A DNA stretch of 64,000 nucleotides from Pseudomonadota bacterium (GCA_022843465.1 JALHNO010000019.1:35629-99628), one strand, 5' to 3'; shown: positions 1 to 9,133, counted from the stretch's first letter. The notes: a model not told the origin generated them from the letters alone. Numbers and translations are program-made.

Positions 1-1
1 G

Positions 2-175
2 CTGGTACTGAGCACCATTGGACTGGTCGTGATGTTCGGCTTTTCACCTGCCGAGCGACTGACCTGGGCGACGCCCATGGTCATCGCGCATCTGCTGATT
101 TTCACCCTGGTCTGGAGCTGCATCGTCGAATATGCGGTGATCGGAATTTCCTACTGGCATGACCGGCGACCATGA
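2..175 (+). CDS. C-terminal part of an integral membrane protein (cut by window edge)
   Basis: The reading frame is open from the left edge to a TGA at 173-175, giving 57 visible residues. Two hydrophobic stretches can be seen: residues 1-16 (rich in L, V, I, G and F) and residues about 26-52 ([20 protein letters not shown] and following). The short tail HDRRP is basic, so the C-terminus is probably cytoplasmic. The stop overlaps the ATG of the next gene (ATGA), which implies translational coupling with a small HTH regulator. Pairs of a small multi-pass membrane protein and a 70-residue Xre-type regulator are common in bacteria, but I do not recognise this family. The function is unknown. Confidence 0.75.
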   Translation: MVLSTIGLVVMFGFSPAERLTWATPMVIAHLLIFTLVWSCIVEYAVIGISYWHDRRP

Positions 176-387
176 GCCAGACCCCCATCGTCAATCAGAT
201 CCGCAAGCTGCGCTTCGAGCACGGCGAAATGACCCAGGAAGCGCTGGCGAAAGCAACCGGCGTGACCCGCCAGACCATCATTGCCCTGGAAGCAGGTCGC
301 TATGCGCCCTCGCTTGAACTGGCATTCCGGATTGCCCGCAGCTTCCGCCTGCGTGTCGAGGATGTCTTCCAATGGCCGGATTCCTAG
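172..387 (+). CDS. Small Xre/Cro-type HTH transcriptional regulator
   Basis: This 71-residue protein is almost entirely one HTH_3 domain. The helix-turn-helix reads [20 protein letters not shown] at residues 21-40, followed by the usual [17 protein letters not shown] segment; the tail [10 protein letters not shown] is typical of the YozG-like group of very short regulators. There is no ligand-binding domain. The start overlaps the stop of the upstream membrane-protein gene by four bases, so the two are probably made together and the regulator may control that operon. The DNA target is not visible. Confidence 0.9.
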   Translation: MSQTPIVNQIRKLRFEHGEMTQEALAKATGVTRQTIIALEAGRYAPSLELAFRIARSFRLRVEDVFQWPDS

Positions 388-920
388 CCCAGAGCTTGTG
401 AGATGCACGCATCGACCTGCTCAGTCCGGTCGACTGCTTCAGCATTGCAGTGATGAACTCCATGCCTTGTTCCAGGACCATCCTGCGCAGACCGACATCG
501 ACGTCCGCCTGCGCCTCTAAGCGCAAGCGGCGGTCAACCATCACTGGCTGCCGGGTTGGGAAGCAATCGGCTGACGCTCCGGAAGCAGTCAGAACCGGAG
601 ATCTGCCCGCTGATGATCCCGTGTACGCAAACGTCAGGTCTGGACAGGAAATTCTGCAACCGTAGACTGAATTCAGACTGCAGGCCTTGACGATCCCAGG
701 CGAAGCCCTCACAGCACTGCAGCGTGCCCGGGTTGAAGCGCTGGAAACCATTGATTGCGCCGAAGCTGTATTCGGGCAGCTCGCTGCCAGGGACTGAACA
801 ACCTGGAAGCGAGCCGAGGGCATGCCCGCTTGTTCGGCTTCGCGATGACGGCGCAATGGCGAGTTCAGAGATGCGGTAGCACCGGATCATGACGGCACAG
901 GCAGTCTGTCGAAGCGCTAC
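388..920. other. Intergenic stretch with no supportable gene
   Basis: These 533 bases separate the HTH gene from the convergent beta-helix gene. Several open frames exist on both strands (for example 450-665 plus and 534-890 minus), but none shows a recognisable domain, a good ribosome-binding site or convincing composition. No tRNA-like fold or strong terminator was seen. It may hold decayed coding sequence. Confidence 0.4.
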
Positions 921-2651
921 TTACTGCTGCTCAAACGCGCCCGAGTCACAGGCAGCGGCGGGACGTGGCAAGCCACGCACATCCAGCGTGCTGCAGAAGG
1001 CAGTCTGACCGAAATTGACCTGCGGGCGCGGATTGCCGTCCTGATTCCATCCCAGTACCCGCTGGCTACCGCCATACGTGCCCAGGCTGATGGCGATCTG
1101 GGCATTGCTGCTGTACTGATCCAGGCCAGCACTGAACCCGCAATTGCCGGTGAACGGTCCGAGCACATTGCCGCCCTGGCTCGTCATCGTCCCGCTCTGG
1201 CTGTAGCAACTGTCGGCGCCAGCAATAAGGCTGTTGGCAATCGTGAATGGCTGACTGCCGCAAGTCGTGTGGTAGGCCTTGTGCAAGCTGCCGGGACCTG
1301 CACCACTGGCTTGACCATGGCCATCCGTGCTGACATGTACCAATGAGGTATTGCCGGTTGCGCTGATGGCTTCACCCTGCCCTTGCACCGACTGGTTGGC
1401 GTAGAACGAGCTGTCGCGCACCACATAGGACTGGCACTGATTCGCCACCGCGCCACCCCCCAGCTGGCTGCGGTTCTCATTGAAACTGGACCGGAGCACA
1501 TCGACGACCCCGCGTACGCTGCCTGGCGCCGAGCCGATTTCCGATGACAATGCTCCACCCTGGCCGGCCGCACTGATGTTGCCCTCGAAGGCGCTCTGCG
1601 AAATCAAGGCATCGACATCGCGCAGGGCGATCCCGCCACCGCTGGCTTCCGCGCGATTGCCATTGAACACCGCATGCTCGACATCCAGTCTGGTCTGGGA
1701 ACCAGCGGACGCGAAGCGGCGCATCGAAAGCGCGCCGCCCTCTGCCAGGGCCAGGTTGTTCTCGAACAGCAGCTCGATACCGCTGGAGGCCGCGTAGAAC
1801 CTTGCCGTACCAGCCCCGATCAACGCGACGGCACCGCCGGACTGCCCGGAGCTGTTGCCGCTGAATCGGGTACCGGCGCCTTCGCTGCGCCACTCCAGTT
1901 TGAGCGGATAGAGACTGATGCCAATACCGTAAATGCCATACAGTGCACCGCCCGATTCGGTCGCAACATTGCTGACGACATCGACACCGTTGGCGGTGAT
2001 GATGCTTTCACGACTGACAAAAATCGCCCCACCGAGTCGCGCCTGGTTGTTGCGCAGCGCGGCATTGGTCAGCGTCACGATGCTGGGATTGCCGGGCTGC
2101 CCGTTGAGGTAGATCGCGCCGCCTGCATAGTCGCTTGTGCACTCCTCGACCGCACTGTCCTCCAGCGTCAGATCGCCCAGCTGCATGAAGATGCAGCCAC
2201 CGTAGCTGCCACGTCCCCCCGAAAGCGTCAGCCGCGAAATATCGAACTGTACCGGTTGATTCACGATCCAGACCTGATGCTTGTGCGGGATTGGCTGGTG
2301 CGGAATGGTCAGACCAGCGCGCCAGCGAATCCTGGTGAGTGCCGCCGAGCCACCAACCACCTCCAGGGTATCGGTCACCAGCAAGGCACCGGAACGGCCA
2401 TCGGGCAGCGACTGTCCATCGTTGGTGCGCGTCAGCTCATACGTTTTTTTCGACAGCACGATGCGGTCCGCGCCAGCGCGGGCATTCGCGGCCAATACCG
2501 CCTGGCGCAATGAACAGCCTCCGCTGGGCCGACAACCGGGAAGCGTCACCACGTCGGGATTCGGATCATCGGTTCGGGTGACGATGTAGTCGGCCGCCGA
2601 TGCGAACTGAACACTGACGCAGAGCGCGAAAAACATCATGGTCCGTTTCAT
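921..2651 (-). CDS. Secreted right-handed beta-helix protein with CSLREA-like N-terminus
   Basis: The protein has 576 residues from an ATG at 2651, preceded by AGGAG; an upstream in-frame start would put the signal peptide inside the protein. Residues 1-19 form a signal peptide (MKRTMMFFALCVSVQFASA). Next comes a CSLRQAVLAANA segment at about residue 45, the hallmark of the CSLREA domain, and a long series of beta-helix coils with repeated GGA, N-G-A and SGG motifs. The end reads DVRGLPRP..CDSGAFEQQ, the usual closing of CSLREA/choice-of-anchor-Q proteins. Such proteins are exported and probably cell-surface or extracellular; enzymatic activity is not evident. Unlike the other beta-helix proteins here, it lacks the DGFE tail. 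Confidence 0.85.
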   Translation of the reverse strand: MKRTMMFFALCVSVQFASAADYIVTRTDDPNPDVVTLPGCRPSGGCSLRQAVLAANARAGADRIVLSKKTYELTRTNDGQSLPDGRSGALLVTDTLEVVGGSAALTRIRWRAGLTIPHQPIPHKHQVWIVNQPVQFDISRLTLSGGRGSYGGCIFMQLGDLTLEDSAVEECTSDYAGGAIYLNGQPGNPSIVTLTNAALRNNQARLGGAIFVSRESIITANGVDVVSNVATESGGALYGIYGIGISLYPLKLEWRSEGAGTRFSGNSSGQSGGAVALIGAGTARFYAASSGIELLFENNLALAEGGALSMRRFASAGSQTRLDVEHAVFNGNRAEASGGGIALRDVDALISQSAFEGNISAAGQGGALSSEIGSAPGSVRGVVDVLRSSFNENRSQLGGGAVANQCQSYVVRDSSFYANQSVQGQGEAISATGNTSLVHVSTDGHGQASGAGPGSLHKAYHTTCGSQPFTIANSLIAGADSCYSQSGTMTSQGGNVLGPFTGNCGFSAGLDQYSSNAQIAISLGTYGGSQRVLGWNQDGNPRPQVNFGQTAFCSTLDVRGLPRPAAACDSGAFEQQ

Positions 2652-3391
2652 GCTGGATCTCCTGATCTGAATGAATTGCGTTTGTCCAAAAGAAGTGAAC
2701 TGCGCCCGCGCCGAGCCCGGACGCACAGGCCGGCAAGTCTCGCTTCATGGTTCCGAGGCCATCGAGTCCACCATCCTGCTGCGCCTGGCTTTGCGAGTCC
2801 CATGCACCAGTAGATTTTCCTGTCACGCGACACTTAACGAGATTTGCGTCTGATCGGGGCCAACGACACTGCAAGGAATGCGGAGGAGTTCAGCAGCCTG
2901 CCGGCGAGGAGCCTGGTTTCGCTGGGGAGCAAGACGGGCGGACCGGCAACCGCGAGCCCGAAGCTGCGATGAAGCGGCGAGACAGCACAATCCGCGATGA
3001 CCATGCCGAGGGCCCGGCAGATCAGCCGAAGTCGACTGCATTCCAGTCGGGCCGCTCGCTATTCGCTGGCGCCGAAGATTCTCCGGAAGTCCGGATTGCG
3101 CACAGAGATCCGTATCAAGAACTCAGCGGCTGCCCCAACCGACATCGAGGCGCTGCGATGTGCGGGCTGGCTCACTGAAGCCGGATGCAGCCGTCTACAA
3201 GCAGATTCGCTTCGGGTGTCCGCTTTCGTCCCTCCCCACCACGCGATCAGCTGCTCCGCTTCCTGGGTGCACTCCAGTACTGCCGCAGTGAATCGGCGTG
3301 GCGGCCGCGCTGCGGTCGCAACCGCCAGAACGCAGGATGTGGTGGGCGCAGCGAACCGCATCGATCACGGCCGTACGCCACGGCCACTGAC
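2652..3391. other. 740-base intergenic stretch, no supportable gene
   Basis: This holds the promoter region of the beta-helix gene and the 3' side of the propeller-like gene, which is also on the minus strand. Open frames such as 2747-3178 and 2997-3584 (plus) or 3059-3361 (minus) have low-complexity, arginine/serine-rich translations and no domain. I saw no repeat, tRNA or strong terminator. Confidence 0.4.
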
Positions 3392-4381
3392 CTACAGGAT
3401 CCTGTGCCAGCGCGCACCATCGAAGTACGCCGCGCCACTGCGCCCGGCCATCAGCAGTACCTTGCCTCTTGCCGCCAGGGAGTCGCCGGGCCGGATGCCC
3501 TCCGGCAGCACAACCTGTTCGACGCCCTCCTTGCTGAAAATCCAGAATCCCGAGCCCGACGTCGCCCACACCCTGCCCTGGTAGGCGACCATGCTCTTGA
3601 TTCTTGGACCGATCCTGCCGATCGATGGGGCGGACAAGGTCTGCCAACGACTGTCCGTGCCCAGATGGATATTGCCGTTGCGACAGGCGACATAGACGCT
3701 GCCCGGATCGACGCAGCACAGTGCCACGATGTCGAAACCGGGATCCAGGCCGGTATCGCGATGGAACGGAAGCTTCTGTTCGGTCCAGACGCTACCGTCG
3801 AAGCGCCAGAGGTCGCCCCGAGCACCGCCTGCATAGATGCTGTCGTGGCGAACACCGGTAGCACAGCTGAATCCGATCTCATCGCGCTCCCGCGACCCGC
3901 GCGGCACCGGCAGTCCGGCACACAGCGACTCCCAACTGTCCAGTCCGCTTCGCCGACACACCCCGCGATTGCCCTGGACCACATACACCTGCCCGTCGAT
4001 GCTGAAGACGTCTCGAACCGCGCCGCGCAGGGGGCCATCGCGATGTTCGTGAATGCGCTCCTCAAACGCGGAGTACCCACTTCCCGCGACGAAGACCTGG
4101 CCGTCCATCGCGACCGCCACCAACTGCGGCATCGGCGATTCGGCCACCGCGCAGCGCATGACATCGATGTGTCGAAGAGTGCGAAATGCCCAACGTCTGG
4201 CCGGCTCGCGATCGGGAAAAAATACCGCGATACGGATCGCCTCGCGCAACGCGCCCTCCGCGGACGCGGATCCCGAGCCGAGTTCGTAGACATGCTCGGC
4301 CAGCAGATAGAAGTGCGTGTCGCTACGCACCGCGCAATCGCTGATCTCAAAGCCGCGCAATTGTTCGACGGGATCGTTCAT
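3392..4381 (-). CDS. Uncharacterised propeller-like protein, possibly frameshifted at its N-terminus
   Basis: This is about 329 residues from the ATG at 4381; the frame stays open to a TTG at 4423. It contains repeated short strands of the type YVVQGNRGVCRRSG, IYAGGARGDLWRFDGSVW, VYVACRNGNIHLGT and VWATSGSGFWIFSKEG, which look like blades of a beta-propeller. No signal peptide or catalytic motif is visible. The ATG at 4381 has no good ribosome-binding site, whereas a 48-residue frame starting at 4524 has one and runs into this gene. The original protein may therefore have begun MSQFDGYRYELA and suffered a frameshift between about 4425 and 4480. Function is unknown. Confidence 0.55.
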   Translation of the reverse strand: MNDPVEQLRGFEISDCAVRSDTHFYLLAEHVYELGSGSASAEGALREAIRIAVFFPDREPARRWAFRTLRHIDVMRCAVAESPMPQLVAVAMDGQVFVAGSGYSAFEERIHEHRDGPLRGAVRDVFSIDGQVYVVQGNRGVCRRSGLDSWESLCAGLPVPRGSRERDEIGFSCATGVRHDSIYAGGARGDLWRFDGSVWTEQKLPFHRDTGLDPGFDIVALCCVDPGSVYVACRNGNIHLGTDSRWQTLSAPSIGRIGPRIKSMVAYQGRVWATSGSGFWIFSKEGVEQVVLPEGIRPGDSLAARGKVLLMAGRSGAAYFDGARWHRIL

Positions 4382-4524
4382 GAACTCAAGCACCTGCTGG
4401 CCCGGCGAAGCGCGCCCGTGCAATGACGGTACCGGCGGCCCGTTCGCTCGGGGTCATCGCCTAGCCGTCTTGCACCCGCAGACGGGGCAGCCAGTTCGTA
4501 GCGATATCCATCAAATTGCGACAT
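4378..4524 (-). CDS. 48-residue frame overlapping the propeller gene; likely its displaced N-terminus
   Basis: The ATG at 4524 is preceded by AAGGGG at good spacing. The product starts MSQFDGYRYELAAPSAGA and then becomes arginine-rich and protein-unlike (RTGRRYRHCTGALRRAS), as expected after a frame change. Its stop overlaps the ATG at 4381 of the downstream propeller-like frame. I read this as the true start of that gene separated by an indel, although a short upstream leader peptide is an alternative. Confidence 0.4.
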   Translation of the reverse strand: MSQFDGYRYELAAPSAGARRLGDDPERTGRRYRHCTGALRRASRCLSS

Positions 4525-4706
4525 GGCAGTACCCCTTCGTGATCCGTCATCAGAACGACAGATCGAAAATGTGATCACATCCTGGACATGGCAAACCATT
4601 TGCGGCAGGCAGCCTGGATGAAGCTGCGCAGCAGCGCAGTCCGAGCGGCGCTGCTGAGCAGCCGGGCGGTGCCCCTGAATCCACTTCTTGGCATCCGCGC
4701 TACGCG

Positions 4707-5096
4707 CTATCGCTTCAGAACCCAAACATCACCGTGCATCGCGATCTCGCGGCACATGGCCTCCGCAACATGTACCCGGGCACCCTGGGTCGTCGAACAT
4801 CGACAAGCCGCATCGGAGGCGACGCAGACGTACCGGGTACGACGCGGCGCAGGTTGGAGTGCACGTTGACGCGGATCGTCGGCCGGCGGGCTTTCCTTGA
4901 TGGACGCGTCGGCGGGCAGCGTCTGCGCCATTGCTTGTGGAGGACCCACTGGAGGTGAACCGAGGTGTTCGATCGCGGACGGGAAAAACACGGCCACGCC
5001 AATTGCCAGTTGCGCCGATACGGCGAGCACGCCAGCGCCGACCAGGAGCCAAGAATTGCGCGATGGAGCGCGCGCCTGCCGAACCTGCTTTGTCAT
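4707..5096 (-). CDS. Hypothetical single-pass membrane protein with cysteine-rich C-terminus
   Basis: The 129-residue product has a basic N-terminus (MTKQVRQARAPSRNS), one hydrophobic segment at residues about 16-38 (LLVGAGVLAVSAQLAIGVAVFF), a proline/alanine-rich linker, and a C-terminal domain with four cysteines (YVCVASDAACRC and AEAMC) that probably lies in the periplasm. The ATG is preceded by GAGGG. It lies directly downstream of ratA-rnfH on the same strand, a slot that in many relatives is held by other envelope genes. I do not recognise the family. Confidence 0.5.
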   Translation of the reverse strand: MTKQVRQARAPSRNSWLLVGAGVLAVSAQLAIGVAVFFPSAIEHLGSPPVGPPQAMAQTLPADASIKESPPADDPRQRALQPAPRRTRYVCVASDAACRCSTTQGARVHVAEAMCREIAMHGDVWVLKR

Positions 5097-5247
5097 CCCG
5101 AGCCCTCAACATCCCCCGGCTCAATGACGAGCATAGCCGCGGGTGCCAGGGTGTGACAGCGGCGATTGCTGCTACCAGCGCGAAACTGACGGCAACCGCA
5201 TTGGTGGCGACAACGGGATCGTTGTCCGCCACCAGCCGGCATCTGCC

Positions 5248-5544
5248 CTACTTCCTTCCCTGCCCCTTCGCCCGCAACCTCCGCATATCCTTGGGATCGC
5301 GGGTCAAGGGCCGATAGATTTCGACGCGATCGCCTTCGTTGAGCACGCTGGCGAGCGTGGCGGGGCGCGAGTAGATGCCAACGTTCTGATCGTTGACCTC
5401 GAAATCGCCGATGTGACGACGGATGCCGGAGGCTTCGATGGCGTCACCGAGCTTGCAGCCGGCGGGGACTTGCAGGCTCAGCAAATGCTGCCGCTCGGGC
5501 CAGGCGAACAGAACCTGCACGTTGATGGTGGTGGAGTCAGGCAT
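5248..5544 (-). CDS. rnfH: RnfH/RatB family ubiquitin-like protein
   Basis: This 98-residue protein has the RnfH fold signature: an N-terminal strand INVQVLFAWPERQHLLSLQV, a GCKLGDAIEASG helix, the segment VGIYSR, and the end LNEGDRVEIYRPLTRDPKDMRR, which matches the standard EIYRPL.DPK..R ending of the family. The ATG lies inside the last codons of ratA (8-base overlap), so the two are translationally coupled. The family is small, beta-grasp and of uncertain biochemical role; in E. coli it is also called RatB and is co-transcribed with ratA. Confidence 0.92.
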   Translation of the reverse strand: MPDSTTINVQVLFAWPERQHLLSLQVPAGCKLGDAIEASGIRRHIGDFEVNDQNVGIYSRPATLASVLNEGDRVEIYRPLTRDPKDMRRLRAKGQGRK

Positions 5545-5968
5545 CGAGTTGGCGCGCGGCGCGCGAGAAGTCCTCGACCATGCGATCGGCCAGGCCCTGG
5601 AAGCCCATAGCCAAGGCAGAACCAATCCAGCGACCGGCGAAATCGAAATCCAGTTCGAGTTCGATGCGGCAGCCGGCCTTGCCGAGTGCGCTGAACGACC
5701 AGCTGCCGCGCAGCTCGGAAAACGGGCCCTCGACCAGCTGCAATTCGATCCGCTCGGGGCGGGTGACGCGGTTGCGGGTGGTGAAGGCCGAGTTGAATCC
5801 GCCATAGTGCAGGTCCAGACGCGCGACCAGGTCCTCGCCGTCACGCTCCAGCACACGGGCATCGCGGCACCAGTCAAACTGTGCCGGATAACCCTCCACT
5901 TCATTGATCAGGTCGAATACCGGCAGCACCGGCCGGGCGATCAAGACACTGCGTGAAATCCTGCTCAA
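5537..5968 (-). CDS. ratA: RatA/COQ10-type START-domain protein
   Basis: The 143-residue protein spans a complete polyketide cyclase/START domain of the COQ10 type: [41 protein letters not shown], and the closing helix [18 protein letters not shown]. Members bind ubiquinone-like lipids (Coq10) and E. coli RatA was described as a ribosome association inhibitor. The start codon is TTG at 5968 behind GGGGGAAGG. It is divergent from smpB by 78 bases, the arrangement smpB/ratA/rnfH found across proteobacteria. Confidence 0.9.
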   Translation of the reverse strand: MSRISRSVLIARPVLPVFDLINEVEGYPAQFDWCRDARVLERDGEDLVARLDLHYGGFNSAFTTRNRVTRPERIELQLVEGPFSELRGSWSFSALGKAGCRIELELDFDFAGRWIGSALAMGFQGLADRMVEDFSRAARQLDA

Positions 5969-6046
5969 ACCTTCCCCCGGGCTGCAACGCTCGAACCGAT
6001 AGCGGTTTCAGGCGACAATGCCATTGTATTAGACAAGGACCCGGCC

Positions 6047-6535
6047 ATGGCCAAGAAAACCGACAAGGATGACCACAAGGGCACGATTGCGCTGAACAAG
6101 CGCTCGCGCCATGAGTACCACTTCGATGAACGCATCGAGGCCGGACTGGCCCTGCAGGGCTGGGAAGTGAAATCGCTGCGCGCGGGCCGGGTGAACATCA
6201 CCGATGGCTACGCAATCATCAAGAATGGCGAGGTGTTTCTGTTTGGCGCGCAGATCATGCCCCTGGGATCGGCATCCACCCACATCCATCCGGAAGAGCG
6301 CCGCACCCGCAAATTGCTGCTCAATCGCAAGGAAATCGATCGCCTGGTCGGTCAGGTCGAACGCAAGGGCTACACCCTGATTCCGACCGCGATGTACTGG
6401 AAGGCCAATCGCGCCAAGATCGAACTCGGTCTGGCCCATGGCAAGAAGGAACATGACAAGCGCGATGCCGTGAAGGATCGCGAGTGGCAGATCGAAAAAG
6501 CCCGCACGATGAATGCGCGCAATCGGGATGCTTGA
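6047..6535 (+). CDS. smpB: SsrA-binding protein SmpB
   Basis: This is full length at 162 residues. SmpB binds tmRNA and enters stalled ribosomes in trans-translation. Visible family features are [20 protein letters not shown] near the N-terminus, [19 protein letters not shown], the [17 protein letters not shown] segment, and the basic C-terminal tail ([19 protein letters not shown]) that mimics the codon-anticodon helix in the decoding centre. The ATG is preceded by AAGGA. The tmRNA gene is not adjacent: downstream there are only palindromic repeats. Confidence 0.97.
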   Translation: MAKKTDKDDHKGTIALNKRSRHEYHFDERIEAGLALQGWEVKSLRAGRVNITDGYAIIKNGEVFLFGAQIMPLGSASTHIHPEERRTRKLLLNRKEIDRLVGQVERKGYTLIPTAMYWKANRAKIELGLAHGKKEHDKRDAVKDREWQIEKARTMNARNRDA

Positions 6536-6559
6536 GTAGAGGCATTCGGCGTCGTAGGT

Positions 6560-6790
6560 TTGATCCCCTTTCCCGCGTGCGGGAGAGGGGATCTAGCGGG
6601 AACAGGGATCAAGCAGGGGCGATGCAGTGGGCCCTGGGTTCCCTTCTCCCGCTTGCGGGAGACAGGCCGAAGGCCGGATGAGGGTGGCGGGGGTAGCGTG
6701 TACGTCGAACCGTTCGGCAGTGAACGCAGATTTCCCTCACCCTGACCCTCTCCCGCAAGCGGGAGAGGGGATCAAGCGGGAGAGGGGATC
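6560..6790. repeat. Cluster of CCTCTCCCGC/GCGGGAGAGG palindromes
   Basis: Three hairpin units are seen at about 6563-6591, 6640-6662 and 6747-6771; the last is a perfect inverted repeat with arms CCCTCTCCCGC and GCGGGAGAGGG around AA. A half unit follows at 6773-6788. The set fills the space between the convergent genes smpB and the sulfotransferase-like gene, and may serve as a bidirectional transcription end. Confidence 0.75.
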
Positions 6791-6823
6791 AGCACCGAGT
6801 ATTCGGCAGCAGAGAGAACGCAT

Positions 6824-7582
6824 TCACCGCGCCGGTGACACCCGCAGCCGATGCCGATACAGCGCTTCGTACCAGGGTCGCGCCTGGTCGGCGGCGCGCA
6901 AGGCGGCGGCGTCGTGCACGGGCGTGGCGGGATGTGCGGGCTCGAAACCGGTGGAACGCCAGACGGCATCGTACCAATGCGGCGCCCAGACGCCATCGCT
7001 ATCGCGCCGACCTGCGGGCCAGCTCAGCATGCGCGGCGTAAAATCGATCGCGAGCACGCCGCAGAGTGCACGCAGGTGTGCCTCGGGGGCGCCGAGGAAT
7101 TCACGGGCATCGATGACGGGAGGCGCCTGACCAGTTTTTTGCGCTACCTGATCGAACAAGCGGGCTTCCTGCTCCAGCCCGATGTCCTCGGCACTGACCG
7201 TCGCCCGCGACTTGATGTAGGAGGCCACCACTTCGAGTGGATCGCGGATCAGAAAGACATTGCACAGCTGAAAAATCCACTCGCGCGCGATGTGATCGAG
7301 CAGATGATGGCTCATATGCTTCTGGTACCAGATCGGCGCGGCGTCGGGCACTGGTCCAGTCAGATCCGTAACGACCTTGCGCCAATCTGTTTCGCCCTGC
7401 GCGATGACTTCATCCGCGCCAGGATGATCGCTGCCGGTGTGCGCCAGATAGTGCGCGTACAGGGGCTCATCGACGACGGCGCAATCGTGGCGATTTTCCC
7501 AGGCGCGCATCATCGCAGTCGAAATATTGCGCGGACCGGACCACATCGCCAGGCGCAGTGGCTGCTCAGATGTGGGCTTCAT
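6824..7582 (-). CDS. Sulfotransferase-like P-loop protein
   Basis: The 252-residue protein begins LRLAMWSGPRNISTAMMRAW, in which SGPRNIST occupies the position of the PAPS 5'-phosphosulfate loop; it continues with VFLIRDPLEVVASYIKS, the second PAPS-binding segment of sulfotransferases. The classical GTxRSGST loop is altered, so the true substrate is uncertain. The ATG overlaps the stop of the aminotransferase gene by four bases. In plants and some bacteria the same two domains are fused in branched-chain aminotransferase-like proteins, which argues that these two products act together. The pathway is unknown. Confidence 0.8.
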   Translation of the reverse strand: MKPTSEQPLRLAMWSGPRNISTAMMRAWENRHDCAVVDEPLYAHYLAHTGSDHPGADEVIAQGETDWRKVVTDLTGPVPDAAPIWYQKHMSHHLLDHIAREWIFQLCNVFLIRDPLEVVASYIKSRATVSAEDIGLEQEARLFDQVAQKTGQAPPVIDAREFLGAPEAHLRALCGVLAIDFTPRMLSWPAGRRDSDGVWAPHWYDAVWRSTGFEPAHPATPVHDAAALRAADQARPWYEALYRHRLRVSPAR

Positions 7583-8508
7583 GCGCGGGCGTCGCGCTCG
7601 GCGACATCACGCCGGACCAGGTCCTGATAGAGGGATTGCAGACGTTCAACCATGGGCCCGCGCCGGCCGTTGCCGAACACCCGACCATCGACCTCGCGCA
7701 CCGGCACCACACCGGCGAAGGTGCCGGTGGTAAAGGCTTCGTCGGCACCATAGACATCGGTCAGGCTGAAATTCCTTTCGAACACGGGGATGCCGGCCTC
7801 GCGACAGATCCGCAGGACATTCGCGCGGGTTATGCCGCCAAGGCAGTAGTCGCCGCTCGAGGTCCAGACCTGGCCGCGCCGTACGATGAAGAAATGCGTG
7901 GAATTGCAGGTTGCGACAAAGCCGTGCGGATCGAGCATCAGGGCCTCATCGGCGCCGGCGGTATAGGCCTGGATGCAGGCGGTGATGCAATTGAGTTTGC
8001 TGTGGCTGTTGAGCTTCTGGTCCTGCACATCGGGATAGCCGCGCCGCACATGCACGGTGAACAGTTTGAGACCGTGCTCAAGTGTCGATGCCAGCGCCGT
8101 CTTGTACTCCGGCAGAATGACGATGGTGGCGGGGCCGACGCAGACGCGCGGGTCCTGGTAAGGGGTGCGCTTGATGCCGCGGGTGATCATAAGGCGGATA
8201 TGCACGCCATCCTGCATGGCGTTCTCGGCCAGGGTGGCATAGATCGCGCGGATGAGCTCGTCGCGGCTCAGGCCGATATCGACCATGATGGCGCGCGCGC
8301 CTTCGTAGAGGCGGTCCAGGTGCTGCTCAAGAAACAGCGGATGCCCGCCGACCACGCGCAAGCCTTCCCAGACGCCATCACCCAGAACGAAGCCGGAATC
8401 GAACACCGATACCATGGCCTCGGCGCGGCGCCTGTAGGCACCATTGAGATAGATCAGGACCGATTCGTTGCGCTCGTCGGCAACAAAATCATGGGTACCG
8501 TGGGCCAT
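7579..8508 (-). CDS. Class IV PLP-dependent aminotransferase (branched-chain/D-amino acid type)
   Basis: At 309 residues it has the usual length of class IV (fold type IV) aminotransferases. Recognisable parts are SVFDSGFVLGDGVWEGLRV near the N-terminus, DVQDQKLNSHSKLNCITACI with the PLP-binding lysine, and the glycine-rich EALMLDPHGFVATCNSTHFF and GGITRANVLRICREAGI segments. It could be an IlvE-like, D-amino acid or 4-amino-4-deoxychorismate-lyase-like enzyme; ADEALMLDPHGFVAT fits IlvE/DAAT relatives best. I chose the ATG at 8508, which has ACGGAG upstream. It is coupled to the sulfotransferase-like gene. Confidence 0.88.
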   Translation of the reverse strand: MAHGTHDFVADERNESVLIYLNGAYRRRAEAMVSVFDSGFVLGDGVWEGLRVVGGHPLFLEQHLDRLYEGARAIMVDIGLSRDELIRAIYATLAENAMQDGVHIRLMITRGIKRTPYQDPRVCVGPATIVILPEYKTALASTLEHGLKLFTVHVRRGYPDVQDQKLNSHSKLNCITACIQAYTAGADEALMLDPHGFVATCNSTHFFIVRRGQVWTSSGDYCLGGITRANVLRICREAGIPVFERNFSLTDVYGADEAFTTGTFAGVVPVREVDGRVFGNGRRGPMVERLQSLYQDLVRRDVAERDARA

Positions 8509-8572
8509 TGCGATCTCCGTGTTCGCGAGCGCAAAGCATAGCGGGACGTGGGGATCGCTGGCAGTTGCGCGC

Positions 8573-9133
8573 TCAGCCGATGCCGAACAGGGCCAGCACT
8601 CCGAGCAGGGCAAAAATGGCAGCAGCGATCATGTGTACGGTCCGCATCGGCACGGCACGGGTGATGCGGTCGCCAAACAGGACGACCGGCGCATTGGCGA
8701 GCAGCATGCCGAGCGTAGTGCCGGCGACAACGGCAATCAGGGATGCGTACTGTGCGGCCAGCGCCACGGTGGCGACCTGGGTCTTGTCGCCCATTTCGGC
8801 AATGAAGAACGCGATCAGCGTCGTACCGAAAACGCCGAAGCGCGCCGAGGTGGCATCCGCTTCATCGAGCTTGTCGGGGATCAGAGTCCAGGCTGCCATC
8901 GCCAGAAACGAGAGGCCCAGTATCCATCGCATCATGGCCTCGCCGATCCAGGCATTGATCGATGCGCCGAGCAAGCCGGCAAGCGCGTGATTGGCCAGGG
9001 TCGCGATCAGGATCGCGACGATGATCGGACACGGGCGACGGAAGCGTGCTGCGAGCACGAGGGAGAGCAACTGGGTCTTGTCGCCCATCTCGGCGAGCGC
9101 GACCAGTCCAGTTGAAACGAGAAAGGCTTCCAT
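8573..9133 (-). CDS. GDT1/TMEM165 (UPF0016) family cation transporter
   Basis: The 186-residue membrane protein shows the family's two E-x-G-D-K-T motifs: ALAEMGDKTQLLSLVLA at residues about 13-29 and FIAEMGDKTQVATVALA about 110-126, within two three-helix repeats related by internal duplication. Members export Mn2+ or Ca2+ (or exchange them for protons) across the inner membrane. The ATG at 9133 has GGAG upstream. It lies 64 bases upstream of the aminotransferase gene on the same strand. I looked for a yybP-ykoY manganese riboswitch in the leader and could not support one. Confidence 0.93.
   Translation of the reverse strand: MEAFLVSTGLVALAEMGDKTQLLSLVLAARFRRPCPIIVAILIATLANHALAGLLGASINAWIGEAMMRWILGLSFLAMAAWTLIPDKLDEADATSARFGVFGTTLIAFFIAEMGDKTQVATVALAAQYASLIAVVAGTTLGMLLANAPVVLFGDRITRAVPMRTVHMIAAAIFALLGVLALFGIG

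Noticed and set aside
278..890. Overlapping open frames on both strands between the HTH and beta-helix genes
   Set aside because: No conserved motif, no start signals, and mutually exclusive frames; could be decayed sequence but nothing supports a call.
6536..6823. tmRNA gene next to smpB
   Set aside because: No tRNA-Ala-like ends or tag frame; the space is filled by palindromic repeats.
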